A DNA stretch of 5,114 nt from Candidatus Omnitrophota bacterium (GCA_028718265.1 JAQUMG010000138.1:1-5114); one strand, 5' to 3'. Shown: positions 1 to 4,934, counted from the first letter of the stretch. The notes: generated from the letters alone by a model not told the origin. Program-made: numbers and translations.

Positions 1-50
1 ATCCTCTTTAATCGTTCGCTCTTCCTTAAATCCCAGCGCAATTCTTTCAT
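1..50 (-). CDS. Start of a probable BrnT/DUF497-type toxin (cassette 6, partial)
   Basis: Only 16 codons are in the window, reading MKELRWDLRKSERLKR. The pattern of a tryptophan followed by Asp/Asn, then spaced Lys/Glu and a Leu-Lys pair, is what I recall for the N-terminus of BrnT-like (DUF497) toxins, RNase-type partners of BrnA antitoxins. The fragment is too short to prove it. It starts 61 bp into the cassette and has its own promoter and an operator-like repeat upstream. Toxin-antitoxin cassettes in chromosomal integrons commonly carry their own promoter, so the context agrees. If right, a BrnA-like antitoxin gene should follow in the same cassette, left of this window. There is no Shine-Dalgarno sequence before the ATG. 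Confidence 0.45.
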   Translation of the reverse strand, partial: MKELRWDLRKSERLKR

Positions 51-56
51 GATTGA

Positions 57-85
57 ATTATATCATAATACAATTGTATATACAA
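57..85 (-). promoter_or_regulatory. Cassette-borne promoter for the cassette 6 gene
   Basis: On the minus strand a perfect TATAAT (-10) at 57-62 is preceded, after 17 bp, by TTGTAT (80-85) as a weak -35. The -10 box ends only 6 bases before the ATG, so transcription would begin at or near the start codon. The message would then be leaderless or nearly so, which agrees with the missing Shine-Dalgarno. The start could instead be further downstream, beyond the window. Confidence 0.5.
68..85. promoter_or_regulatory. Operator-like alternating repeat in the cassette 6 promoter
   Basis: Three hexamers lie end to end: ATACAA (68-73), TTGTAT (74-79) and ATACAA (80-85). They form two overlapping perfect 12-bp palindromes, ATACAATTGTAT and TTGTATATACAA. 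They cover the -35 box and part of the spacer, where a repressor would block RNA polymerase. Autoregulation by a toxin-antitoxin complex is the natural reading, but the surrounding DNA is very A+T-rich and some symmetry may be chance. Confidence 0.4.
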
Positions 86-106
86 TATATTATTTTATTT
101 AATACG

Positions 107-181
107 GCTAACGTTTGAACTCAGCGGCGGCGCACATTAAAACAGGATGCCAGCGCCGTCCGCTGGAGTGAAATGTTAGGC
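107..181 (-). repeat. attC site of cassette 5
   Basis: This 75-bp site is bounded by GCTAACG on the left (107-113) and GTTAGGC on the right (175-181) as printed. The printed strand is the folding bottom strand: CTCAGCGG pairs with CCGCTG-GAG around an extra G, and CGGCGC pairs perfectly with GCGCCG, the arms being separated by an unpaired T. It shares the CGTTTGAACTCAGCGG arm with three other attC sites but has its own apical stem. The outer box is GTTAGCC on the minus strand; its last six bases belong to the next cassette. Confidence 0.9.
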
Positions 182-185
182 ATCG

Positions 186-866
186 CTATTTCTCCGGTTT
201 GTACTTACCCTGGTCAAAATTGCTAACGTCAAATTCAAATACGGGAGCGCCTTCTTGGTAAATATTTACGGCAACACGTACCCTTTTAGCCTTAAGCATT
301 TTTTCCATAAATCTTCTGTAGTTTTGGATGAAAATTGTCTCGGTGCTATTGTCAGCCGCGCCTCTTGCAGAATAGTTTGTGGCTTCGTCGTCATCGAACC
401 TTACTAGTACAGTGCAATCTTCATAGGAGTTGCAAAGGATTTGCCCTTTTTCAATTCTGAAAATAATGTCTTCGCCATAACGAGGGTGAGTTCTCAGTGT
501 GAGGGTACCATGTTGCGCACCAGAATAGGGAAAGTCAAAATTGACAGTGTTCGAGCTTGAAACCTGAGCCTGATAAATCGTGCCTTTCCCCATCACATCA
601 TCACTCTGGTGGTATAGCCACTGTGAACCCGGAAGAGTAGGCGCTAGTGTAGAGGACGGATTTGTTGGCCGAGATGAGATACCGCTTCTTGTGCCAGAGG
701 AAAAGATGCTGGAGATGACCGCAATAATTATTACTCCAAAGAAAAGAACCCCTATGAACGTACCGCAACCCATTGGTCTTGCTGCAACTTGAGCACCGCA
801 TTTCGGGCAAGCTTTTGCTTTTGAGCTGACTTCTGCTCCACATTCTTTACACTTGATTAGTGCCAT
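186..866 (-). CDS. Zinc-ribbon, single-pass membrane protein of unknown function (cassette 5)
   Basis: This is a 226-aa protein. The N-terminus is a short zinc ribbon with two CxxC pairs (C6/C9 and C20/C23), expected to bind one zinc. A hydrophobic helix follows at about 36-56, then a Ser/Thr/Pro-rich linker (57-80) and a folded C-terminal domain (81-226) with FPYSG, RFDDD and a C145-x5-C151 pair. The likely topology puts the ribbon in the cytoplasm and the domain outside, where the two cysteines could form a disulfide. Similar architectures are usually annotated only as zinc-ribbon domain-containing protein; I cannot assign a role. The start is supported by AAGGAAAG at 871-878 on the minus strand, 4 bases before the ATG. 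The stop TAG lies 4 bp before the attC. No cassette promoter is obvious, so Pc or read-through would drive it. Confidence 0.88.
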   Translation of the reverse strand: MALIKCKECGAEVSSKAKACPKCGAQVAARPMGCGTFIGVLFFGVIIIAVISSIFSSGTRSGISSRPTNPSSTLAPTLPGSQWLYHQSDDVMGKGTIYQAQVSSSNTVNFDFPYSGAQHGTLTLRTHPRYGEDIIFRIEKGQILCNSYEDCTVLVRFDDDEATNYSARGAADNSTETIFIQNYRRFMEKMLKAKRVRVAVNIYQEGAPVFEFDVSNFDQGKYKPEK

Positions 867-880
867 TGTTCTTTCCTTCT

Positions 881-894
881 TTGTTGATCAACAA
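881..894. repeat. Perfect 14-bp palindrome in the leader of cassette 5
   Basis: TTGTTGATCAACAA is a perfect even palindrome lying between the cassette junction and the ribosome binding site (871-878) of the zinc-ribbon gene. It could be a protein-binding site. As RNA it would give only a tight, nearly loopless hairpin, so a binding site seems likelier. Nothing identifies the partner. Confidence 0.55.
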
Positions 895-902
895 TTCAAT
901 AT

Positions 903-964
903 GCCTAACATTCAAGCTCACTGGCAAAAACGCAGTTTTTGTCCAGTGAAGTGCTTTGTTAGGC
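903..964 (-). repeat. attC site of cassette 4 (divergent type)
   Basis: This 62-bp site is bounded by GCCTAAC (903-909) and GTTAGGC (958-964) as printed. On the printed strand CACTGG pairs with CCAGTG, and CAAAAAC pairs perfectly with GTTTTTG around a GCA loop. An unpaired T (942) and an extra A (949 or 950) are the extrahelical bases typical of attC bottom strands. It shares no arm sequence with the other four attC sites beyond the core boxes, which points to a separate origin for this cassette. Confidence 0.92.
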
Positions 965-1669
965 TTTATTTTTAATTTTTAAGCAGTCAACCATTGCTTT
1001 TTCTGCTAACTCATGCATCACCGCATTACCCCATTTTATTTCGTCCCAATCTTGATAGTTATTGGGATCTCGTACTGTACGACCACTCTGAATATCAGCA
1101 TGAGCTAAGGCGTTTCTACCATTTTCTCTTAACCACGTACCGAGGGTTTTTCCTCCAAGCATGTGAACTTTTCGATCTCTTACAGATACAGCTAAGTCGC
1201 CTTGTAAGCTTGAAATTTCTTGTTCTATCCAAGTTCCTTTGGATTTCCCATTTTTAAATGGAATTTCAAGAATTTTTGAATAACATAGGAAAGCATAATA
1301 TGCGCTTCCGCTAGACACACCCTCTCTATAAAAGCCAAGCGCTAAGTGTTGATCTTTTTCAAAAATTTCTTGTTTAAAGTTATCCAATTTTATTGCATAG
1401 TTATCAATATTTGGAAGAAAATTAATATTAGCACAGTAATCCCCGTGCCCGCCATTTATATCTTTAACTGTAATGTCATAGAACCATACAAACTCATTAA
1501 GTACCCTAAAAAATATCTCCCATGGATGCCTTTTTTTAAAGCCAATCTTATTTTGAATAAATAAAGTGTGGGGTAATCTAGGTTTCTTTATCTCTAATTT
1601 TACTTGTTCTTCATCGTAAGTAAATGTCCAATTTTCGTTTACGATGCCATGCTTAATAGAGATTGGCAT
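959..1669 (-). CDS. HEPN-like protein of unknown function (cassette 4)
   Basis: This is a 236-aa, probably soluble protein with no signal peptide or membrane helix. The C-terminal half looks helical and holds RENGRNALAHAD, which contains an Rx4H motif (R185, H190) in the RN-x-x-x-H form typical of HEPN domains. The segment LGFYREGVSSGSAYYAFLCYSK (about 112-133) resembles an earlier HEPN helix. Many HEPN proteins are RNases in toxin-antitoxin or anti-phage systems, but others have different roles, so RNase activity is only inferred. It also recalls proteins annotated as MauJ-like; I cannot confirm this. The last codons GCC TAA lie in the attC core, so the stop is inside the recombination site. 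A ribosome binding site AAAAAGGA sits about 12 bp before the ATG, rather far. No antitoxin partner is in the cassette. Confidence 0.85.
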   Translation of the reverse strand: MPISIKHGIVNENWTFTYDEEQVKLEIKKPRLPHTLFIQNKIGFKKRHPWEIFFRVLNEFVWFYDITVKDINGGHGDYCANINFLPNIDNYAIKLDNFKQEIFEKDQHLALGFYREGVSSGSAYYAFLCYSKILEIPFKNGKSKGTWIEQEISSLQGDLAVSVRDRKVHMLGGKTLGTWLRENGRNALAHADIQSGRTVRDPNNYQDWDEIKWGNAVMHELAEKAMVDCLKIKNKA

Positions 1670-1696
1670 TTTTTTCTTTTATCCTTTTTTATTTGT

Positions 1697-1771
1697 GCAT
1701 AACGTTTGAACTCAGCGGCTGGCACCTTTAAACAGGCGGCTGGGACAGTCCGCTGGAGTGAATTGTTAGGC
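1697..1771 (-). repeat. attC site of cassette 3
   Basis: This 75-bp site is bounded by GCATAAC (1697-1703) and GTTAGGC (1765-1771) as printed. It carries the family arms CGTTTGAACTCAGCGG and CCGCTGGAGTGAATT, with CTG/CAG pairing beyond an unpaired T and an extra G in the lower stem. The outer box reads GTTATGC on the minus strand and departs from GTTRRRY. Its last six bases belong to cassette 4, the same cassette whose own attC is of another type. Confidence 0.93.
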
Positions 1772-1779
1772 AATTTTAT

Positions 1780-2466
1780 CTACCAATCAATCTTGCCTTT
1801 ATCATTGTGGGGGAAACCCGGATCAATGTCTTCTTTTATAACTTCTCCCCCCTTGATTATTTTTGAAGCTATTTTCCATTCGTCGTTAACACGTCTATAT
1901 CTTACTATTTGAGTTATAGAACCATTGCGTGCCGTAATATAAATGTTGTATGACTTTTTATTAACATTTGGAGGAATTTGTATTCCGTTTAGCTGGATGC
2001 ATTGATGAGGCCCCAAATTTCCTAATTGCATGAATATGGATGCTTTTCCATGCGCCGAATTTAAAAGGGTCATCGAATCGTAAGGTAATTTACCTGCAGC
2101 CATTTCGCTACTTGATATTTCTAACAATTTTTCGACATCGTCTATCTTTACGGAAATATCATATATAGGGCAATCTCCATCGTTCATTAACATTAAATCA
2201 ATTATATTTGAATTTTTTCCAGGTCGAGAAATAAAAAAATAACAATAACAATCGCCACCTGTCAAATCAGCTGCAATTTTCTTATTTAACTGGCTTATTT
2301 CCTTTGTTAATAATTTATTTTCTTCTGATAATTTCTCGATTTTCTCAGACTTATCTAATAATTGTTTGTTGCTCTTGTCGCTAAGCATCTGTTGCCCTAG
2401 TAATGTAAATATCGTTCCTAGAGCAACCATTAGAACGCCAGCAATTGTAAATGGATGAATATTCAT
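1780..2466 (-). CDS. Membrane-anchored coiled-coil protein of unknown function (cassette 3)
   Basis: This is a 228-aa protein. One hydrophobic helix at about 6-25 acts as an uncleaved N-terminal anchor. A charged region at about 30-66, with repeated Leu/Ile at heptad-like spacing (KLSEENKLLTKEISQLNKK), predicts a coiled coil and hence oligomerisation. A C-terminal domain of about 70-228 follows, opening with C73 and C75. Its alternating hydrophobic pattern and the segment RNGSITQIVRYRRVNDEWKI suggest beta strands. I do not recognise a family. Translation initiation looks weak: only the AGG of the cassette-end TTAGGC lies upstream, about 12 bp before the ATG, and another ATG begins out of frame 10 bp earlier. 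The stop TAG is 8 bp before the attC. Expression probably depends on Pc. Confidence 0.85.
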   Translation of the reverse strand: MNIHPFTIAGVLMVALGTIFTLLGQQMLSDKSNKQLLDKSEKIEKLSEENKLLTKEISQLNKKIAADLTGGDCYCYFFISRPGKNSNIIDLMLMNDGDCPIYDISVKIDDVEKLLEISSSEMAAGKLPYDSMTLLNSAHGKASIFMQLGNLGPHQCIQLNGIQIPPNVNKKSYNIYITARNGSITQIVRYRRVNDEWKIASKIIKGGEVIKEDIDPGFPHNDKGKIDW

Positions 2467-2477
2467 ATATTTTCATT

Positions 2478-2553
2478 GCCTAACGTTTGAACTCAGCGGC
2501 TGGCACCTTAACAACAGGATGCCGGGACAGTCCGCTGGAGTGAATTGTTAGGC
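2478..2553 (-). repeat. attC site of cassette 2
   Basis: This 76-bp site is bounded by GCCTAAC (2478-2484) and GTTAGGC (2547-2553) as printed. On the printed strand CTCAGCGG pairs with CCGCTG-GAG around an extra G (2537 or 2538), CTG pairs with CAG beyond an unpaired T (2531), and GGCA pairs with TGCC higher up. It is nearly the same as the attC of cassette 3. The stop codon of the cassette 2 gene is inside its right-hand box. Confidence 0.95.
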
Positions 2554-3123
2554 GCCTAATTTCCCCTTGTTTTCCTGCGATCGGTCAATCTCAGGAATAT
2601 CTTTACCTGTTCCTTTCGTTAGAACTCCCGTATTGCGATCCTTATTCGGCTCAGCTTTAAATAGCGAGACTCTTTCCATTGTTTTATCTTTATTGATTGT
2701 TACTGTAGGAATTATTTTTTCTAATTCCGCTTCCAGTTCTGCTCTGTCACAAAAATGGAGCGTATTAAGTCCGAACTGTTGGCTTCCGTTATCTAAATGT
2801 ATATGTACTACTCCTTTGTCCACAACTTCTACTTTCTTTATTGAATTAGGAATAAAATATTCTTCATATTGATCATCGCCATAATAGGCGCGCAATTTAT
2901 TATCTGCAATAGATATATATTTTATTCTAAGCAGGGCTCGATTTACTGCTACGATCGAATAAGCAAATACTCCGACCATAATCGCGCACATAATCTTATT
3001 AGTCATCGCGCCTTTCTGAAATACTCCAATGCACGATAATAGCAATAAAAGGATAAGCGCGGATATTATGAGTATGGCGATTTTATTGTTGATTCGATAG
3101 ATTTTTGATTGCTTATTATCCAT
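2548..3123 (-). CDS. Two-helix membrane protein with a soluble C-terminal domain (cassette 2)
   Basis: This is a 191-aa protein. Two strong hydrophobic helices at about 15-35 and 43-65 form a hairpin with a short loop, and Lys/Arg at both outer ends place the termini in the cytoplasm. Residues 66-140 (ISIADNKLRAYYGDDQYEEYFIPNSIKKVEVV and onward) alternate strands and turns in the style of bacterial PH-like domains that follow a helix pair; I infer this from pattern alone. The last 40 or so residues are polar and probably disordered. The gene starts 18 bp into the cassette with only a weak GAAGAAAA before the ATG. It ends GGC GCC TAA, with the stop inside the attC core. Its function is unknown. 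Confidence 0.85.
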   Translation of the reverse strand: MDNKQSKIYRINNKIAILIISALILLLLLSCIGVFQKGAMTNKIMCAIMVGVFAYSIVAVNRALLRIKYISIADNKLRAYYGDDQYEEYFIPNSIKKVEVVDKGVVHIHLDNGSQQFGLNTLHFCDRAELEAELEKIIPTVTINKDKTMERVSLFKAEPNKDRNTGVLTKGTGKDIPEIDRSQENKGKLGA

Positions 3124-3135
3124 TTTATTTTCTTC

Positions 3136-3211
3136 GCCTAACGTTTGAACTCAGCGGCTAGCCCTTCTAAATCAGGGTGCTGGGATAGTCCGCTGGAGTG
3201 AATTGTTAGGC
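3136..3211 (-). repeat. attC site of cassette 1
   Basis: This 76-bp site is bounded by GCCTAAC (3136-3142) and GTTAGGC (3205-3211) as printed. It has the family arms, but the pair beyond the unpaired T (3189) is CTA/TAG where the sites of cassettes 2 and 3 have CTG/CAG, a compensated change that keeps the stem. The apical part can pair AGCCCT with AGGG-TGCT. The extra G is at 3195 or 3196. The stop codon of the cassette 1 gene lies in the right-hand box. Confidence 0.95.
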
Positions 3212-3445
3212 ACCTTTCCCTTTTTCACTTTTCCATCTAAATAAATTATATAGTGCTTGAATTAGCAAAAGAGCGAGTACAAACGAAATGAATATGTTTC
3301 TTTTTACTCCTAATATCGCAAAATCAGAAGGCAACAGAAAGAAAAGAAACGAAAATAAACCTACCCATAATGTCCGAATAAATTTCCTGCGATACGACAG
3401 TCGCCAATATAACATGCAAAATCCTTTATCGATTTTTTGATCCAT
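3206..3445 (-). CDS. Small two-helix membrane protein (cassette 1, nearest attI)
   Basis: This 79-aa protein has two hydrophobic helices at about 25-46 and 51-68. The Arg/Lys-rich N-terminus (RLSYRRKFIR) and C-terminus (RWKSEK) place both ends in the cytoplasm. Nothing identifies a family. I start it at the ATG at 3443-3445 because GGCGGAG (3450-3456 on the minus strand) gives a good ribosome binding site 4 bases upstream. An in-frame ATG at 3461-3463 would add MLGGDN, but it straddles the attI cut site and has no ribosome binding site. The stop TAA is in the attC core, so the protein ends in Ala from GCC. As first cassette behind Pc it should be the most strongly transcribed. Confidence 0.82.
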   Translation of the reverse strand: MDQKIDKGFCMLYWRLSYRRKFIRTLWVGLFSFLFFLLPSDFAILGVKRNIFISFVLALLLIQALYNLFRWKSEKGKGA

Positions 3446-3454
3446 ATTATCTCC

Positions 3455-3520
3455 GCCTAACATATATTATACGAACTTCGCTTTTTGTGGCACATTCCAC
3501 TGCCCTAAAGTTAAGTATAG
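3455..3520 (-). other. attI integration site
   Basis: The box GTTAGGC on the minus strand (3461-3455) is the junction where cassette 1 begins after the first G; it is not paired with a second box to form an attC. On the Pc-proximal side a further core-like element, ACTTAAC on the minus strand (3510-3516), fits RYYYAAC and overlaps the Pc -10 box. Only the 3455-3461 junction is certain; the outer limit is approximate, as attI sites are defined by integrase binding and this family's have not been mapped in what I can see. Confidence 0.8.
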
Positions 3521-3541
3521 CACTCAAATTCAGCTTTTCAA
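3514..3541 (-). promoter_or_regulatory. Pc, the cassette promoter
   Basis: On the minus strand TTGAAA (3536-3541) and TATACT (3514-3519) are separated by 16 bp, each one base from sigma-70 consensus. The predicted start is near 3507, giving a leader of about 60 bases that crosses attI before cassette 1. This is where a cassette promoter belongs, upstream of attI and pointing into the array. It should drive the promoterless cassettes with strength falling with distance. Confidence 0.75.
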
Positions 3542-3552
3542 CACAAATATCA

Positions 3553-3580
3553 TTGACAGAATTCGTAATTGGCCTATAAT
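3553..3580 (+). promoter_or_regulatory. intI: PintI, the integrase promoter
   Basis: Perfect consensus boxes TTGACA (3553-3558) and TATAAT (3575-3580) lie 16 bp apart. The predicted start is near 3587, about 46 bases before the intI ATG. Such a strong promoter for a recombinase implies repression. I see no E. coli-type LexA box; the CGAA-N-TTCG dyad at 3592-3600, just past the start site, and a degenerate copy in the spacer (near 3559-3568) are the best operator candidates. Confidence 0.8.
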
Positions 3581-3632
3581 AGCGTGGAATGCGAAGTTCG
3601 TATATCATAGGTTTTTGTACATAGGTGATGCA

Positions 3633-4934
3633 ATGCTTGAAAATATCCTGCCGGATTTCCAAAAATTCCTTATTTCCCGCGGTCTTGCGGATAAGAAACA
3701 TGCCCCCTTCTATGCGAGGTGGGTAAGCAGGTTTATTACCTTCTCGAACCGTAATCAAGATGACGATTTTTCCGAAAACAAGCGAAAATTCCTTGAATGG
3801 ATATCGCGCTCCCCCGGAACCGCGGACTGGCAAAAAGAACAGGCCAAAACTGCCCTGAAACTCTACTTTGAGCAGTTCGACAAAGATGCCGCAAACACGT
3901 ACTCCGTGACAAATAAGCCCGGCTTTGACGCCAAAAATGACCCCGCCTCTATAATAAGGGCCCTAAGCAAGGCGATCAAAGTCAAACATTATTCATACAG
4001 GACCGAACGCGCTTATGTGGTATGGGCAAAGGGTTTCTTCGAATACCTGGCCGGCGTAAAAAAGAGGGACACGCAGAAAACGGCTCTTGCCAGTGAAGAT
4101 GTTCGCGATTATTTGAGCTTCCTTGCCCTCAAAAAAAGGGTCTCTTCCTCCACGCAGAACCAGGCCTTAAATGCGCTGCTCTTCCTTTACAGGAATGTGC
4201 TCGGGATAGGGCTTGATTCCATCGGCGAGACTGTCCGCGCGAAACGCGGCCCGAAGCTTCCGGTCGTCCTTACCAGGGAGGAAGTGCTTGATGTGTTCAA
4301 GCACGCGTCGGGAAAAGACAAGCTGATACTTCAGCTGCTTTACGGGACCGGCATGAGGATCTCTGAATTGACCTGCTTGCGGATAAAGGACATCGATTTC
4401 GGTTCCGGCCTCATATTCATCAGGAGCGGTAAGGGCGACAAGGACAGGAGCACAATGCTGCCGGAATACCTTAAGAAAGACCTGCTTGCGCACATCGAAG
4501 AAGTGAAAAAATTGCACGAGAAAGACCTCGCCGCGGGTCATGGCGAAGTCCGAATGCCTGATTCACTTGAAAAGAAATACCCGAAAGCCGCGAAGGAATT
4601 CGGCTGGCAATTCGCGTTCCCGTCGGCAAAGCTCTCTCCCGACGAACTGGACGGCAGGATAAAGCGCTTTTACATGACCCCTAAGGCAATACAAAACGCG
4701 ATGGCCAAAGCTGTTAAGAAAGCCGGCATAATTAAGCATGCGTCGGTCCACACGTTAAGACACAGCTTCGCGACACATCTCTTGATTGACGGAGTGAATA
4801 TCAGGGAAGTCCAGCAGCTGCTGGGGCATAACCACGTCGAGACGACGATGATATACACGCATGTGATACGCGATATTTCGAACGCGCCGAAGAGCCCGCT
4901 GGATAAACTTTACGCGACTGCGGAAAAGCAATAA
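3633..4934 (+). CDS. intI: Integron integrase IntI (tyrosine recombinase), long form
   Basis: This site-specific tyrosine recombinase inserts and excises cassettes at attI and attC. I start at the ATG at 3633 (433 aa), preceded by AGGTGA (3623-3628); a TTG at 3615 would add six residues without a better signal. Residues 1-95 form an extra N-terminal region. The core-binding domain is about 100-195 and the catalytic domain about 208-424. The catalytic set is complete: R242 (GTGMRISE), K267 (SGKGDKDR), H373 and R376 (HTLRH), H399 (LLGH) and Y408 (MIYTHV). The integron-specific insert EKKYPKAAKEFGWQFAFPS (about 313-331) separates it from XerC/D and phage integrases, and the SPLDKLY ending is also family-typical. 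Nothing suggests inactivation. Mobile-integron relatives are about 320-340 aa, so the length increase is mostly N-terminal. Confidence 0.97.
   Translation: MLENILPDFQKFLISRGLADKKHAPFYARWVSRFITFSNRNQDDDFSENKRKFLEWISRSPGTADWQKEQAKTALKLYFEQFDKDAANTYSVTNKPGFDAKNDPASIIRALSKAIKVKHYSYRTERAYVVWAKGFFEYLAGVKKRDTQKTALASEDVRDYLSFLALKKRVSSSTQNQALNALLFLYRNVLGIGLDSIGETVRAKRGPKLPVVLTREEVLDVFKHASGKDKLILQLLYGTGMRISELTCLRIKDIDFGSGLIFIRSGKGDKDRSTMLPEYLKKDLLAHIEEVKKLHEKDLAAGHGEVRMPDSLEKKYPKAAKEFGWQFAFPSAKLSPDELDGRIKRFYMTPKAIQNAMAKAVKKAGIIKHASVHTLRHSFATHLLIDGVNIREVQQLLGHNHVETTMIYTHVIRDISNAPKSPLDKLYATAEKQ

Larger units (their letters stand above)
3468..3604. repeat. Inverted repeat flanking the divergent promoters
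   Basis: TATACGAACTTCGC (3468-3481) recurs as its exact reverse complement at 3591-3604. A second block, CATTCCAC (3493-3500), recurs as GTGGAATG (3584-3591). On the right the two blocks are fused; on the left about 12 extra bases lie between them. Read outward from the control region, both divergent transcripts therefore carry the same order, GTGGAATG then GCGAAGTTCGTATA. The core CGAA-N-TTCG is itself a small dyad, so each arm may be a repressor or integrase site. Confidence 0.75.
1..4934. mobile_element. Chromosomal integron: intI, attI/Pc and five complete gene cassettes (array continues beyond left edge)
   Basis: An integron integrase gene diverges from a row of single-gene units, all on the minus strand, each followed by an attC site bounded by GCCTAAC-type and GTTAGGC-type boxes. 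Taking the cut as G|TTAGGC on the minus strand, the cassettes are 3142-3460, 2484-3141, 1703-2483, 909-1702 and 112-908 (319, 658, 781, 794 and 797 bp). A sixth begins at 111 and leaves the window. Four attC sites are near relatives, the usual mark of a resident chromosomal array. The neighbouring alr gene supports a chromosomal position. Array length and the far end cannot be judged here. No transposase or resistance gene is seen. Confidence 0.95.

Noticed and set aside
1706..1912. Plus-strand frame starting in the attC of cassette 3
   Set aside because: It reads through the attC and the antisense of the cassette 3 gene; no ribosome binding site or protein-like composition.
107..3211. Repeated 75-bp units that could suggest a CRISPR array or REP elements
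   Set aside because: Spacings are hundreds of bases, each spacer holds one gene in the same direction, and the units have attC core boxes and stems.
3465..3470. A second TATAAT on the minus strand within attI as an extra cassette promoter
   Set aside because: No acceptable -35 lies 16-18 bp upstream.
3542..3600. E. coli-type LexA box at PintI
   Set aside because: No CTGT-N8-ACAG is present; the CGAA-N-TTCG dyad is a different motif and is reported only as a candidate.
3447..3833. 128-aa minus-strand open frame across attI, both promoters and the 5' end of intI
   Set aside because: It overlaps intI, the promoters and attI, has no ribosome binding site and no recognisable protein features; it is a chance frame.
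4167..4541. Minus-strand open frame inside intI
   Set aside because: It is antisense to the conserved catalytic domain of the integrase and is explained by the codon bias of intI.
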